The notes under the pieces were generated by a model that had not been told where the DNA came from, searched no databases, and was given only the letters and a program-made list of their open reading frames with translations. This document shows positions 8,337 to 15,235 of a stretch of 15,235 bases of DNA, piece after piece. The position numbers and the translations under genes were made by a program. Position 1 is the first letter of the stretch; each line of letters opens with the position of its first letter. The DNA is from Deltaproteobacteria bacterium (GTDB taxonomy: Bacteria; Desulfobacterota; Deferrisomatia; Deferrisomatales; Deferrisomataceae): contig JAADGT010000003.1 in the NCBI GenBank assembly GCA_013152215.1, forward strand, positions 1-15,235, in the 5' to 3' direction.

Positions 8337-9611
8337 GTGGCTGACGACGTCCGGATGCGCGTGGCCGCCCTGCAGCAAGAGCTGCGATCCCTTCGGGAGG
8401 CGAACGAGCTCCTGGGCAGACAGGCCGAGGACCTCGGGTTCCTTGAGGCCCGCCTCCGCGACCGCACGCGGGAGCTCCAGGAAAAAAACGCCCTGCTCCA
8501 GGCCATCTACGACGCCGTGCCGGACATGATCTTCCTCCACGGCGCCGACGGGACGGTGGAGGACGTCAACGAGAACGTGCTTCGGACGTTCGGGTGGACC
8601 CGGGACGAGGCCCGGCGGATCGGGGTGGCCGAGGCGAGCGGGCCGGACATGCGCCCCGAGGAGGCCATGGAGCGGATCCGCCGGGCCAGGGCCGGGGAAC
8701 CCCAGGACTTCGAGTGGACCGCCCGCCGGAAGGACGGAACCACGTTTCCGGTGGAGGTGCGGCTCCGAAGGTTGGAAGGGCTGCCCGGTGAGCCGAAGGT
8801 CTTGGCCTTGGTCAGGGATCTCACGGAAGAGCGGCGGCGGGACCAAGAGCTCCGGGTCCAGGAGCGGCTGGCCGCCCTCGGCCAGTTAGCCGCAGGGATC
8901 GCCCACGATTTCAACAACCTCCTCACCCCGGTGTGCAACTACCCGGAGATGCTGCGGGGTCTGCCCGGGGTTCCCGACCGGGTCCGCAGGGCCCTGGAGG
9001 TGATCGGGGAGCAGGGCCAACGGGGGGCGAGGTTGGTGCATCAGCTCTTGGACTTCGGGCGGGGGTCCCCTCCGGACCGCCGGGTTTTGGACCTTCGGTC
9101 CTTCGTCACGGAGGTGGGGGAGATGGTGCGTCGCACCCTGCCCGATGCGGTGGAGGTGCGGGTGGAGATCCCCGAAGGGGCCGATCTCAGGGTGTGGGCC
9201 GATCCGGTGCAGATCCAGCAGATTCTGGTGAATCTGGCCGTGAACGCCCGGGACGCCATGCCCATGGGGGGGACCTTGACCTTTGCGGTGGAACGGGTCC
9301 GGGTCCCGGCAGGGACGGCCGAGCCCGGGGGGCCCGAGGCGGGGGAGTGGGTAAGGCTGACCGTTCGGGACACGGGAGAGGGGATCTCTCCCGACGTCCT
9401 GCCCCGGATCTTCGACCCCTTTTTCACGACCCGCGGGCCCCGTGAGGGTACCGGTCTGGGATTGTCACAGGTCCACGGTTTGGTGACCGAGCACGGGGGC
9501 CGGATCACGGTGGAGACCGAGGCCGGCCGGGGCACGGTGTTCCGGGTGTACCTGCCCCCCGCGCCCAGCCCCCCGAAAGGACCGGTGGAAGAGCCGACAG
9601 ATCGCCGGTAG
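8337..9611 (+). CDS. Cytosolic PAS-domain sensor histidine kinase
   Basis: This encodes 424 residues with no membrane segment. The GTG at 8337 is chosen because GGAGGG lies 5 bases upstream and the bases before it lose the strong GC third-position bias of the gene. A GTG at 8262 with its own AGGAGG-rich site is the alternative and would add 25 residues. In order: a coiled coil (about 5-56), a PAS domain (about 57-165; DAVPDMIFLHGADGTVEDVN start), an H-box with phosphoacceptor H190 (GIAHDFNNLL), and a HATPase_c domain with N box (ILVNLAVNARDAM), G1 (DTGEGIS), F box (FDPFFTT) and G2 (GTGLGLS). All residues needed for ATP binding and autophosphorylation are present. There is no receiver domain and no response regulator nearby, so the partner is unknown. 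The ligand of the PAS domain cannot be inferred. Confidence 0.93.
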   Translation: MADDVRMRVAALQQELRSLREANELLGRQAEDLGFLEARLRDRTRELQEKNALLQAIYDAVPDMIFLHGADGTVEDVNENVLRTFGWTRDEARRIGVAEASGPDMRPEEAMERIRRARAGEPQDFEWTARRKDGTTFPVEVRLRRLEGLPGEPKVLALVRDLTEERRRDQELRVQERLAALGQLAAGIAHDFNNLLTPVCNYPEMLRGLPGVPDRVRRALEVIGEQGQRGARLVHQLLDFGRGSPPDRRVLDLRSFVTEVGEMVRRTLPDAVEVRVEIPEGADLRVWADPVQIQQILVNLAVNARDAMPMGGTLTFAVERVRVPAGTAEPGGPEAGEWVRLTVRDTGEGISPDVLPRIFDPFFTTRGPREGTGLGLSQVHGLVTEHGGRITVETEAGRGTVFRVYLPPAPSPPKGPVEEPTDRR

Positions 9612-9640
9612 CCCCCTCGCGGCCGGGGAGCGCTCCCGGG
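9612..9640. terminator. GC-rich palindrome between convergent genes, weak bidirectional terminator candidate
   Basis: The 29 bases between the convergent stops contain the perfect palindrome GGGAGCGCTCCC (9626-9637), partly extended by flanking CC/GG. There is no T run on either strand, so it is not a classical intrinsic terminator. Its position between tail-to-tail genes is the main argument. Confidence 0.25.
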
Positions 9641-10468
9641 TCAACCGCCGTGCCCGGAGGACCGGTCTCCCGCGATCTCCCGGGCGGCCTGGAGGGCCGT
9701 GCGGCCCGAGCGAATGCCCCGCTCCAGGGCCCACCGGTCGGCTTCGGCCTCCCACCCGGCCGGGGGCGCCACCCCGAAGGCCGCCAGGTGCCGGGCCACT
9801 GCCTCGCGAAAGGTGGCCGGGTCGAAGGGGTAGAACCCCAGGGACAGCCCGAATCGGTCGGCCAGGCTGATCGCCTCGGCCACGGTCTCTTGGGGGTGGA
9901 TCTCGCCGTCGTTGGGGAACCGCTCGGGTACCAGATGTCGCCGGTTCGAGGTGGCGACGACGAGGGCGTTCTCGGGTCGGGCCCGCAATCCTCCTTCCAG
10001 AAGCACCTTGAGCTCCCGGTACCGGTCATCGGTCCCGGCAAAGGAAAGATCGTCCAGGTACACGACCCACCGCCGGGGGTCCCGGTCCAGACCTTCGAGA
10101 ACCGAAGGCAGCTCGGGGAGTCGGGGCTCCGGCACCTCCACCAGCGCGAGCTTCGGGAACACCCGGAACAAGGTGCGCACGAGCGACGACTTGCCGGTGC
10201 CCCGGTCGCCCCACAGGAGCACGTCGTGGGCGGGCGCGCCCGCCAGGAACCGGCGGATGTTCTCATAGAGCGCCCGTTTCTGTCGCTCCACGCCCACGAG
10301 GAGGGCAGGGTCCACCTCGGCCACGCGGGCCACCGGCTCGAACCGGCCGCTCCACACGAACGCGCGGTGGTTCGGGGCCGGCGGTTGGACGCTATGGGCC
10401 GGACCTCCTTCCAACAAGGCGGCGAGACGGTCGAGTCTTTCGAGAAGCGCTTGCATCGTGTCGCTCAT
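9641..10468 (-). CDS. DUF815-family AAA+ ATP-binding protein
   Basis: This encodes 275 residues. The ATG at 10468 overlaps the TGA of the upstream M48 protease gene (ATGA, 4 bases), which implies translational coupling. After an N-terminal helix and a linker, the ATPase core begins at about residue 57 (LLVGVERQKRALYENIRRFLAG). Walker A is GDRGTGKS at 87-94, Walker B is VVYLDDLS at 135-142, a sensor-1-like TSNRRHLVPE is at 173-182, and SLADRFGLSLGFYPF follows at 201-215. These are the hallmarks of the DUF815 AAA+ family. Members are widespread and poorly characterised; no precise function can be given. Coupling to a membrane protease with TPR repeats suggests it acts with that protein, but this is inference. 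The gene ends tail-to-tail with the PAS kinase gene. Confidence 0.9.
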   Translation of the reverse strand: MSDTMQALLERLDRLAALLEGGPAHSVQPPAPNHRAFVWSGRFEPVARVAEVDPALLVGVERQKRALYENIRRFLAGAPAHDVLLWGDRGTGKSSLVRTLFRVFPKLALVEVPEPRLPELPSVLEGLDRDPRRWVVYLDDLSFAGTDDRYRELKVLLEGGLRARPENALVVATSNRRHLVPERFPNDGEIHPQETVAEAISLADRFGLSLGFYPFDPATFREAVARHLAAFGVAPPAGWEAEADRWALERGIRSGRTALQAAREIAGDRSSGHGG

Positions 10469-12324
10469 CCCTCATTCTCGAGCAAGACGCCCCGCTGGCC
10501 GCTGTCCTCGGCTGCGGCCTTGAACTTTCGTAGCTGGGCCTCGTAATAGGATCGATTCGTTCTTGCTCGGGCCAGGGCGGCCCGGGCCGCCTCCACCGCG
10601 CCCCGGAAGTCGCGTACCCGAAACCGGGCCTCGGCCAGGGTGTCGAGGATGTGAGGGGCCGGTTTGATCCGTACCGCCATCTCGGCCAGGGCCAGGGCGC
10701 GTTCGGGTTTGAAGAAGGCCGGTCCCTTGGAGGTCACGTAGAGCCACGCCAGGTTGTTCAGGGCCTCCGCGTTGTTGGGGTCGAGCCGGATCACCTGGAG
10801 GTACGCTTCCTCCGCCTTCGCCTCGTCCCCGGCCTCGTAGTACAGGTTCCCCAGCACGAACCACGCTCCGGCGTCCCGGGGATTCTTTTCGACCCGGTGC
10901 ACCAGGCCTTGCTCGGTCACGAATCGGTTCAGGGACCGGTCCAGGGGACCGGTGTGGAGCGCCACGGCGAGCCCGGCCGTCAGCACCACACCGGCACCGG
11001 TGAGCCCGATGAGCCGCCGGACCCGGCGGTGGTGGGCCAGGCCGATCCGGGGATCCCGGGCGGCCTCCCAGAGGAACTCCACCCGCTCCGCAATGGACCC
11101 GTGATGCCAACTGGGCAGATCCCGGATGTCGCCCGAGTACCGGGCCACCCGCTCCAGGGCCGCCACCACCGGTTCGGGTCGGCCCAGGGCTTCTAACGAG
11201 AACAGGTCGGCCTGGCGCTCGAAGGCCCGGCTCAAGCGGCCGAACAGTCCCCGGAAGTACCCCACCAACAGCACCAGGAGGCCGATGGTTGTGGAGGCCG
11301 ACACCACCAGGTCTGCCCTGGGGTTGCGCAGGAACAGGGGGTCGGCGAGCCCCCAGCCGGCCAACACGGCCTCCACGAGTCGGAAGAACACCCCGACGAG
11401 CCCCACGTACCCCACGAAGAAGAACAGGTAGTACCACAGGTGTCGATACCGCACGTGGCCGGCCTCGTGGGCGACCACGCCGTCGATCTCGTCGGGGGGA
11501 AGCAGCTCGGCCAGAGCAGGAGTGATCAGCAGATACCGGTACCGGGGCACCAGCCCGACGATACCGGCGGTGAGCACCCGCCCCTCCAGGAGGGGCCAGT
11601 AGAGCATCTCGCGCACCCGGAGCCCCAGGTGGGCCGACAGCCGTTCGAGCCGGGCCCGGAGCGGACCCGGTGGGATCGGTTCGCATCCCCACATGGACTT
11701 GACCAGGGCGGGGAGAAACACTCCGAGGAGCACGAGGAACGCCGGGGCGTACAGGAGCTGCAAGAGGGGGGTTGCCTCGAGGGCCGCATATCCGGCCGGC
11801 CAAAGGGCGCGCAGGGCGTCCGACAAGGCCATGAGCACGATCCACGGCGCCAGGATCGGCAGCTCCATGCGGGCGTGGCTCCACGCGAATCGGGCCCGGC
11901 TGTGCTCTCCTCCCAAGAGCACCCCTTGGAGGGGGTAGGCCTCCCACCACAGGATGGCCAGAAGCGCCACGAACGGCAGGATGCCGAGCACGCTCGCGAG
12001 CATCTCGGATCGCCCGGCGGCCGGTTCCACCACCAACCCCACGTAGTCCGTGGCGTAGCACACGGCCGCGAACGGCACCAGCATGACGGCTTGGTAGGTC
12101 TGGAGGAGCCCGGGGAACAGGGCCCGGAGGTGGGTCGCCTCGGCACCGTCGTGGAGCGCCTGGGCCATGAGGCGCCGGAACCGCCATCGCAGCGCGACCC
12201 AGGTCACGGCCGGGTACAGCACCATGTGCCCCGCGGCCGACAGGGTCCAGGAGGGCTCCCCTCCTCGGGGGGCCAGGGCCTGTATCGCGATCGCGATCAG
12301 AAATACGAGAACGTTTCCGTACAT
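10465..12324 (-). CDS. Multi-pass membrane M48 metallopeptidase with C-terminal TPR repeats
   Basis: This encodes 619 residues from the ATG at 12324; an in-frame GTG at 12348 would add 8. About seven to nine hydrophobic segments span the N-terminal 460 residues. The zinc-protease motif HEAGH is at 286-290 inside DEIDGVVAHEAGHVRYRHLWYY, and the downstream third-ligand motif FERQAD carries E369. The order is that of M48 (Ste24/HtpX-like) integral membrane proteases. After a last membrane segment (about 440-460) comes a soluble region with TPR repeats (about 485-587; FVLGNLYYEAGDEAKAEEAYLQVIRLDPNNAEAL and following). All zinc ligands are present, so it is probably active, perhaps in membrane protein quality control or processing. 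No Shine-Dalgarno sequence is visible before the ATG. The 3' end overlaps the start of the DUF815 ATPase gene by 4 bases. Confidence 0.92.
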   Translation of the reverse strand: MYGNVLVFLIAIAIQALAPRGGEPSWTLSAAGHMVLYPAVTWVALRWRFRRLMAQALHDGAEATHLRALFPGLLQTYQAVMLVPFAAVCYATDYVGLVVEPAAGRSEMLASVLGILPFVALLAILWWEAYPLQGVLLGGEHSRARFAWSHARMELPILAPWIVLMALSDALRALWPAGYAALEATPLLQLLYAPAFLVLLGVFLPALVKSMWGCEPIPPGPLRARLERLSAHLGLRVREMLYWPLLEGRVLTAGIVGLVPRYRYLLITPALAELLPPDEIDGVVAHEAGHVRYRHLWYYLFFFVGYVGLVGVFFRLVEAVLAGWGLADPLFLRNPRADLVVSASTTIGLLVLLVGYFRGLFGRLSRAFERQADLFSLEALGRPEPVVAALERVARYSGDIRDLPSWHHGSIAERVEFLWEAARDPRIGLAHHRRVRRLIGLTGAGVVLTAGLAVALHTGPLDRSLNRFVTEQGLVHRVEKNPRDAGAWFVLGNLYYEAGDEAKAEEAYLQVIRLDPNNAEALNNLAWLYVTSKGPAFFKPERALALAEMAVRIKPAPHILDTLAEARFRVRDFRGAVEAARAALARARTNRSYYEAQLRKFKAAAEDSGQRGVLLENEG

Positions 12325-12331
12325 GGCGGCC

Positions 12332-12337
12332 CATTGT
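12332..12337 (-). promoter_or_regulatory. Candidate -10 element for a leaderless protease mRNA
   Basis: On the minus strand TACAAT (12337-12332) differs from the sigma-70 -10 consensus by one base. Only 7 bases separate it from the ATG at 12324, so transcription would begin at or next to the start codon. This fits the missing Shine-Dalgarno sequence. No recognisable -35 hexamer is found at 16-18 bases upstream, so support is modest. Confidence 0.3.
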
Positions 12338-12452
12338 ACCCCCAACACGGCCCCCCAGCGCCAGGGGGGCGGGCGAACGCTGGCAAACGAGCGGGAACGT
12401 GGTATGCATTGGTTGTAAGAATGGTGTGTGTGGGGTGGGGAAAGGATTCCTC

Positions 12453-13751
12453 ATGGGGTTTGGGGAACGGTCCCCTGCCGGGGCGGCGTGGGTGGCGGCT
12501 GGCGCGGTTGCCGCGCTCGGCATGGCGTGGCTGGTGGCCTCGGACCTCTGGGTAGAAGGGCTGGGGCTCGGCCCGGATGAGCTGCTGCGCTTTCGACGGG
12601 TGGAGGGCGCGGTGCTGGTCGCCGTGGTTGCTGCCGGGGTGGGTTGGCTGGTGCGGTGTTGCGCTGGACGGGGCCGGCAGGAAGATCGGTGGCTCGCGGC
12701 CCTGGCCGAGGAGAGCCCGGGTCCGGTGGTTTCGTTCGACGGGCAGGGGCGGTTCGTGTGGGCCAACGCGGCGGCCCGTTCCTTTGCGGCCGAGCAAGGG
12801 CTCTCGTCTCCGTTGGACCTTTTACCCCCGAACCACGGGGAGGTGGTGGGGCGGTGTCTGGCCGCTGGGGAGCCCGAGCGGCGGGTGGAGGCCCGATGCG
12901 GCGAGCGATGGTTCTCCTGGAACTTCCTGCCCGTGCTCTCGGGCCGGGGGGTGCACGCGTACGGGGGGGAGATCACGGACCTGGTGAAGGCGCGCACGGA
13001 ACGGGAGCGCCTGGAGGAGCGGCTGCGGCAGGCCGAGCGGCTGGAGGCGCTGGGCCGGTTCGCCGCCGGCATCGCCCACGACTTCAACAACCTCCACATG
13101 ATCATCCAGGGTAACGCGGAGCTGGGGCTTCTCCAGACCGCCCAGCCCGAGGCGGTGAAGCGGTGCCTCGAGAGGATCGCGGCCGCCTCGGGCCGGGCCG
13201 CCGACTTGGTGGCGAAGCTGCTGGCCTACGCCGGGGCCGAACCCGCCGCACCCGAGACCGTGGATCTGGCGGCGGTGGCGCGGCAGGTGGCGGACGACAT
13301 GGCCGAGCTGGTGCCGGAGGGGGTGAGGCTTCGGGTCGAGGCGGCACCCCAGGCCCCGGCCGCATGCGCCGATGTGGGGCAGATGCGAGTGGTTGTGCTC
13401 AACCTCATCACCAACGCGTTGGAGGCGGTGGCGGCCGGGGGCGAGGTGACGGTGCGGGTGGGGCGCCTGGGCGACGCCGAGGCCTGGTTTGCCGGGGCCG
13501 AGCTCGTCGAGTTCGAGACGGGTCGGCCCTACGTGCTGCTGGAGGTGGTGGACACGGGGCCGGGCATGGACGAGGAGACCCGGCGACGGGCCTTCGACCC
13601 GTTCTTCACCACCAAGTTCCTGGGCCGGGGGCTGGGGCTCTCGGTGGTGTGGGGCGTGGCCCGCCGGTTCGGCGGAGCCGTGCGGATCGACTCCGCCCCG
13701 GGCCGGGGCACGACGGTGGGCGTTGCCCTGCCGGCCTGCAAGCATCCGTGA
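12453..13751 (+). CDS. Membrane-bound PAS-domain sensor histidine kinase
   Basis: This encodes 432 residues. The ATG at 12453 is chosen because AAAGGA lies 6 bases before it. Two N-terminal membrane helices (about 11-33 and 51-69) flank a short periplasmic loop of about 17 residues, too small for a ligand-binding domain, so sensing is probably in the membrane or in the cytosolic PAS-like domain (about 80-178). A coiled coil (TERERLEERLRQAERLEAL) leads to the H-box with phosphoacceptor H209 (GIAHDFNNLH). The N box (VVVLNLITNALEA), G1 (DTGPGMD), F box (FDPFFTT) and G2 (GRGLGLS) are intact. There is no receiver domain and no adjacent response regulator. It shares the IAHDFNN subfamily with the kinase at 8337-9611. 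It is divergent from the M48 protease gene across 128 bases and ends 4 bases from the convergent nuclease gene. Confidence 0.93.
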   Translation: MGFGERSPAGAAWVAAGAVAALGMAWLVASDLWVEGLGLGPDELLRFRRVEGAVLVAVVAAGVGWLVRCCAGRGRQEDRWLAALAEESPGPVVSFDGQGRFVWANAAARSFAAEQGLSSPLDLLPPNHGEVVGRCLAAGEPERRVEARCGERWFSWNFLPVLSGRGVHAYGGEITDLVKARTERERLEERLRQAERLEALGRFAAGIAHDFNNLHMIIQGNAELGLLQTAQPEAVKRCLERIAAASGRAADLVAKLLAYAGAEPAAPETVDLAAVARQVADDMAELVPEGVRLRVEAAPQAPAACADVGQMRVVVLNLITNALEAVAAGGEVTVRVGRLGDAEAWFAGAELVEFETGRPYVLLEVVDTGPGMDEETRRRAFDPFFTTKFLGRGLGLSVVWGVARRFGGAVRIDSAPGRGTTVGVALPACKHP

Positions 13752-13755
13752 TCCT

Positions 13756-14283
13756 TCATCTCCCGCGGCTCCTTCGCCCGATCCCCCAGATCCCTCTGCG
13801 GGCCCGTCGCGCCTCGGCCTCCAGGGCGAGGAATCGGCTCTTGCCGGGGTAGTCGAAGAACCGGATGGCCCGGCCTAGGCCTGCCTTGAGGATCTCCTCC
13901 GACAGGTTTACCGGCTCCTTCTTCCCCGGGACGTGGAGCCACAGGAACCCCAGGATCCGGCCGTGGACGTCCATCCGGTCGCCGGCCACCTCCAGCTCCA
14001 CCCGCTCGGCCCGGCCGATCCACGCCCGGGTGAACTCGGTGGCCCGGCGGGAGAACGGCTCGGCCGGCCTGCCCTCCCGGGCCTTCTCCGGGGTGTCCAC
14101 CCCAAGCAGCCGCACGTGGACCTTCCGCCCGGCCCACCGGGCCACCACCGTGTCGCCGTCGATCACGTGGACCACTCGGACCGGCATCCGTTCGGCCTGG
14201 ACGGGCGAGCACGCCCAGGCCACCGCCCAAAGGGCCAGGGCGAGAATCCTTGAGGCGCTGGCGAGCCGTAGGGGATAATGCAT
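13756..14283 (-). CDS. Secreted thermonuclease-family (SNase-like) nuclease
   Basis: This encodes 175 residues. The ATG at 14283 has GGAGGG about 10 bases upstream. The signal peptide (about 1-30) ends SPVQA-ER and is most likely cleaved by signal peptidase I; a Cys at 25 follows a poor lipobox (AWAC), so lipidation is unlikely. The SNase domain (PF00565) covers about 34-170. Residues equivalent to the staphylococcal nuclease active site are visible: the DGDT loop (D42, D44), R58, D63-T64 and E66 in VRLLGVDTPE, and R109 in HGRI. The enzyme should be a calcium-dependent DNA/RNA endonuclease acting outside the cytoplasm. The C-terminus is Arg-rich (RRARRGIWGIGRRSRGR). It is convergent with the kinase gene (4 bases between stops) and divergent from the MoxR ATPase gene (51 bases). 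Confidence 0.92.
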   Translation of the reverse strand: MHYPLRLASASRILALALWAVAWACSPVQAERMPVRVVHVIDGDTVVARWAGRKVHVRLLGVDTPEKAREGRPAEPFSRRATEFTRAWIGRAERVELEVAGDRMDVHGRILGFLWLHVPGKKEPVNLSEEILKAGLGRAIRFFDYPGKSRFLALEAEARRARRGIWGIGRRSRGR

Positions 14284-14334
14284 AGCCGTCCGACCCTCCG
14301 TTTCCGCTGCTCCGCTTCCCAGCCGAGGACCGAT

Positions 14335-15168
14335 ATGCGACAGGTTACCATCGACGGCGTGACCCTCCACCTGGCCCGGCCGGCCGATCTGGACCTGCCC
14401 TGGGTGGGGCGGGAGGATCTGGTGCGCCAGGTGCTCGCGGCCTGGATGGTCCTGGACGAGCGGGACCGCCCCATGACCCCCCGGCTGGTGGGCCGGCCGG
14501 GGGTCGGCAAGACCACCCTGGCGTTCGCCGCCGCGCGGCGGCTCGGACGGGAGGTGTACCTGTTCCAGGCCACCATGGACACCCGCCCCGAGGACCTGGT
14601 GGTGAGCCCGGTGGTGGGGCCCGACGGCAAGATCCAGTACGTGGCCAGCTCGCTCGTGACCGCTGCCGTGCGGGGCGGGGTGTGCGTGCTGGACGAGGGC
14701 AACCGCATGAGCGAGAAGAGCTGGGCTTCGCTCGCGCCGCTCCTGGACGACCGACGGTACGTGGAGTCGGTCTTGACCGGGCTCCAGATCCGGGCCCACC
14801 CGGACTTCCGGCTGGCCGTCACCATGAACGAGGACGCCTCCACCTACGAGATCCCCGAGTACATCCACACCCGGCTCCAACCCCAGATCCAGGTGGACTT
14901 TCCCGAGGCCGACGAGGAGCTGGCGATCCTGCGGGAGAACCTGCCGTTCGCCCCGGAGGACCTGCTGCGGTACGTGGTGGGGTTCCTGCAGGCGGCCCAC
15001 GCCGCCGACGAGCCCTACGGCGTGCGCGACGGGATCAACGCGGCCCGCTACGCGCTGAAGCTCGCCCGGTCCTCCGGGGAGGACCCCGTGGCCTGGGTGC
15101 CCCGGGCCCTGGAGCAGGTGATCGGCGAGGAGGCGCTGGCCTACCTCAAGTTCCCGGATGGGTCCTGA
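14335..15168 (+). CDS. MoxR-type AAA+ ATPase
   Basis: This encodes 277 residues. The ATG at 14335 is chosen because GAGGA lies about 5 bases upstream; the earlier ATG at 14278 would overlap the divergent nuclease gene and has no such site. Walker A is GRPGVGKTT at 53-61, Walker B is VCVLDE at 116-121, sensor 1 is in AVTMNED (N165), and an arginine-finger-like R180 lies in IPEYIHTRLQP. The fold is that of MoxR/AAA_5 chaperone-like ATPases, which usually assist metal or cofactor insertion or complex maturation together with a von Willebrand A domain protein encoded next door. That partner would lie beyond the right edge, so the target cannot be named. The gene is complete. Confidence 0.9.
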   Translation: MRQVTIDGVTLHLARPADLDLPWVGREDLVRQVLAAWMVLDERDRPMTPRLVGRPGVGKTTLAFAAARRLGREVYLFQATMDTRPEDLVVSPVVGPDGKIQYVASSLVTAAVRGGVCVLDEGNRMSEKSWASLAPLLDDRRYVESVLTGLQIRAHPDFRLAVTMNEDASTYEIPEYIHTRLQPQIQVDFPEADEELAILRENLPFAPEDLLRYVVGFLQAAHAADEPYGVRDGINAARYALKLARSSGEDPVAWVPRALEQVIGEEALAYLKFPDGS

Positions 15169-15235
15169 CCGGATGAAGACCGAGGAAGCCCCCTTCGGCC
15201 CCTGCGGGGTCCTACAACGGTGAAAGTAACGCTCC
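15169..15235 (+). other. Right-edge stretch, start of the next gene not resolved
   Basis: The 67 bases after the MoxR stop hold a 16-codon ATG reading frame (15173-15223) whose TGA overlaps a GTG at 15220 that remains open to the edge. Neither has a good ribosome site or enough length to judge. A CCCC-TGC-GGGG inverted repeat (about 15198-15209) has no T run. Confidence 0.2.

Noticed and set aside
12374..12420. Sigma-54 style promoter for the membrane kinase
   Set aside because: TGGCAA and TGGTATG occur, but no TTGC-like -12 element lies at the required spacing.
10472..13105. An 877-codon minus-strand frame
   Set aside because: It overlaps the M48 protease in another frame and the antisense of the kinase, and carries no domain motif.
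13756..15000. A long version of the nuclease frame starting at 15000
   Set aside because: The upstream part is antisense to the MoxR gene. The ATG at 14283 has a ribosome site and begins a clear signal peptide.
15173..15223. A 16-codon open frame after the MoxR gene
   Set aside because: It is too short, lacks a clear ribosome site and is near the window edge.

Overview
The window is very GC-rich (roughly 70% by eye), with strong GC-ending codon use. It comes from a Gram-negative-type bacterium: there are lipobox lipoproteins, a signal-peptide PAP2 phosphatase, and two histidine kinases of the IAHDFNN type common in Deltaproteobacteria. A high-GC member of the Desulfobacterota or a related phylum is a reasonable guess, but no rRNA or other phylogenetic marker is present, so this is inference. 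There is no sign of a mobile element, CRISPR array, tRNA or rRNA.

Left third (1-7018, minus strand): a two-gene unit for surface or secreted proteins. The upstream gene (5786-7018) encodes a 410-residue lipoprotein of an uncharacterised secreted family. After 33 bases follows a giant lipoprotein gene (start 5752) with an N-terminal CAP/SCP domain and many Ig-like beta-sandwich segments. It is open for at least 1917 codons and runs off the left edge of the window. A structured stretch upstream of this unit ends in a good Rho-independent terminator 85 bases before the first start codon, so the operon may be controlled by attenuation or a riboswitch, or the terminator may end a small RNA.

Middle (7321-12324): divergent from the lipoprotein unit is a periplasmic PAP2-family phosphatase, then a soluble PAS histidine kinase, both on the plus strand. 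Facing them on the minus strand is a translationally coupled pair: a multi-pass membrane M48 metalloprotease with C-terminal TPR repeats, overlapping by 4 bases a DUF815-type AAA+ ATPase.

Right third (12453-15235): a two-TM PAS histidine kinase (plus) ends four bases from a convergent secreted thermonuclease (minus). That gene is divergent from a MoxR-type AAA+ ATPase (plus), whose expected partner genes would lie beyond the right edge.

Both kinases lack a receiver domain and no response regulator is encoded here, so they look like orphans within this window. No gene links the pieces into one pathway. The shared theme is the cell envelope: surface lipoproteins, PAP2, a membrane protease, a secreted nuclease and sensor kinases. 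The most interesting items are the giant CAP/Ig lipoprotein with its terminator-gated leader, and the M48-TPR/DUF815 gene coupling.
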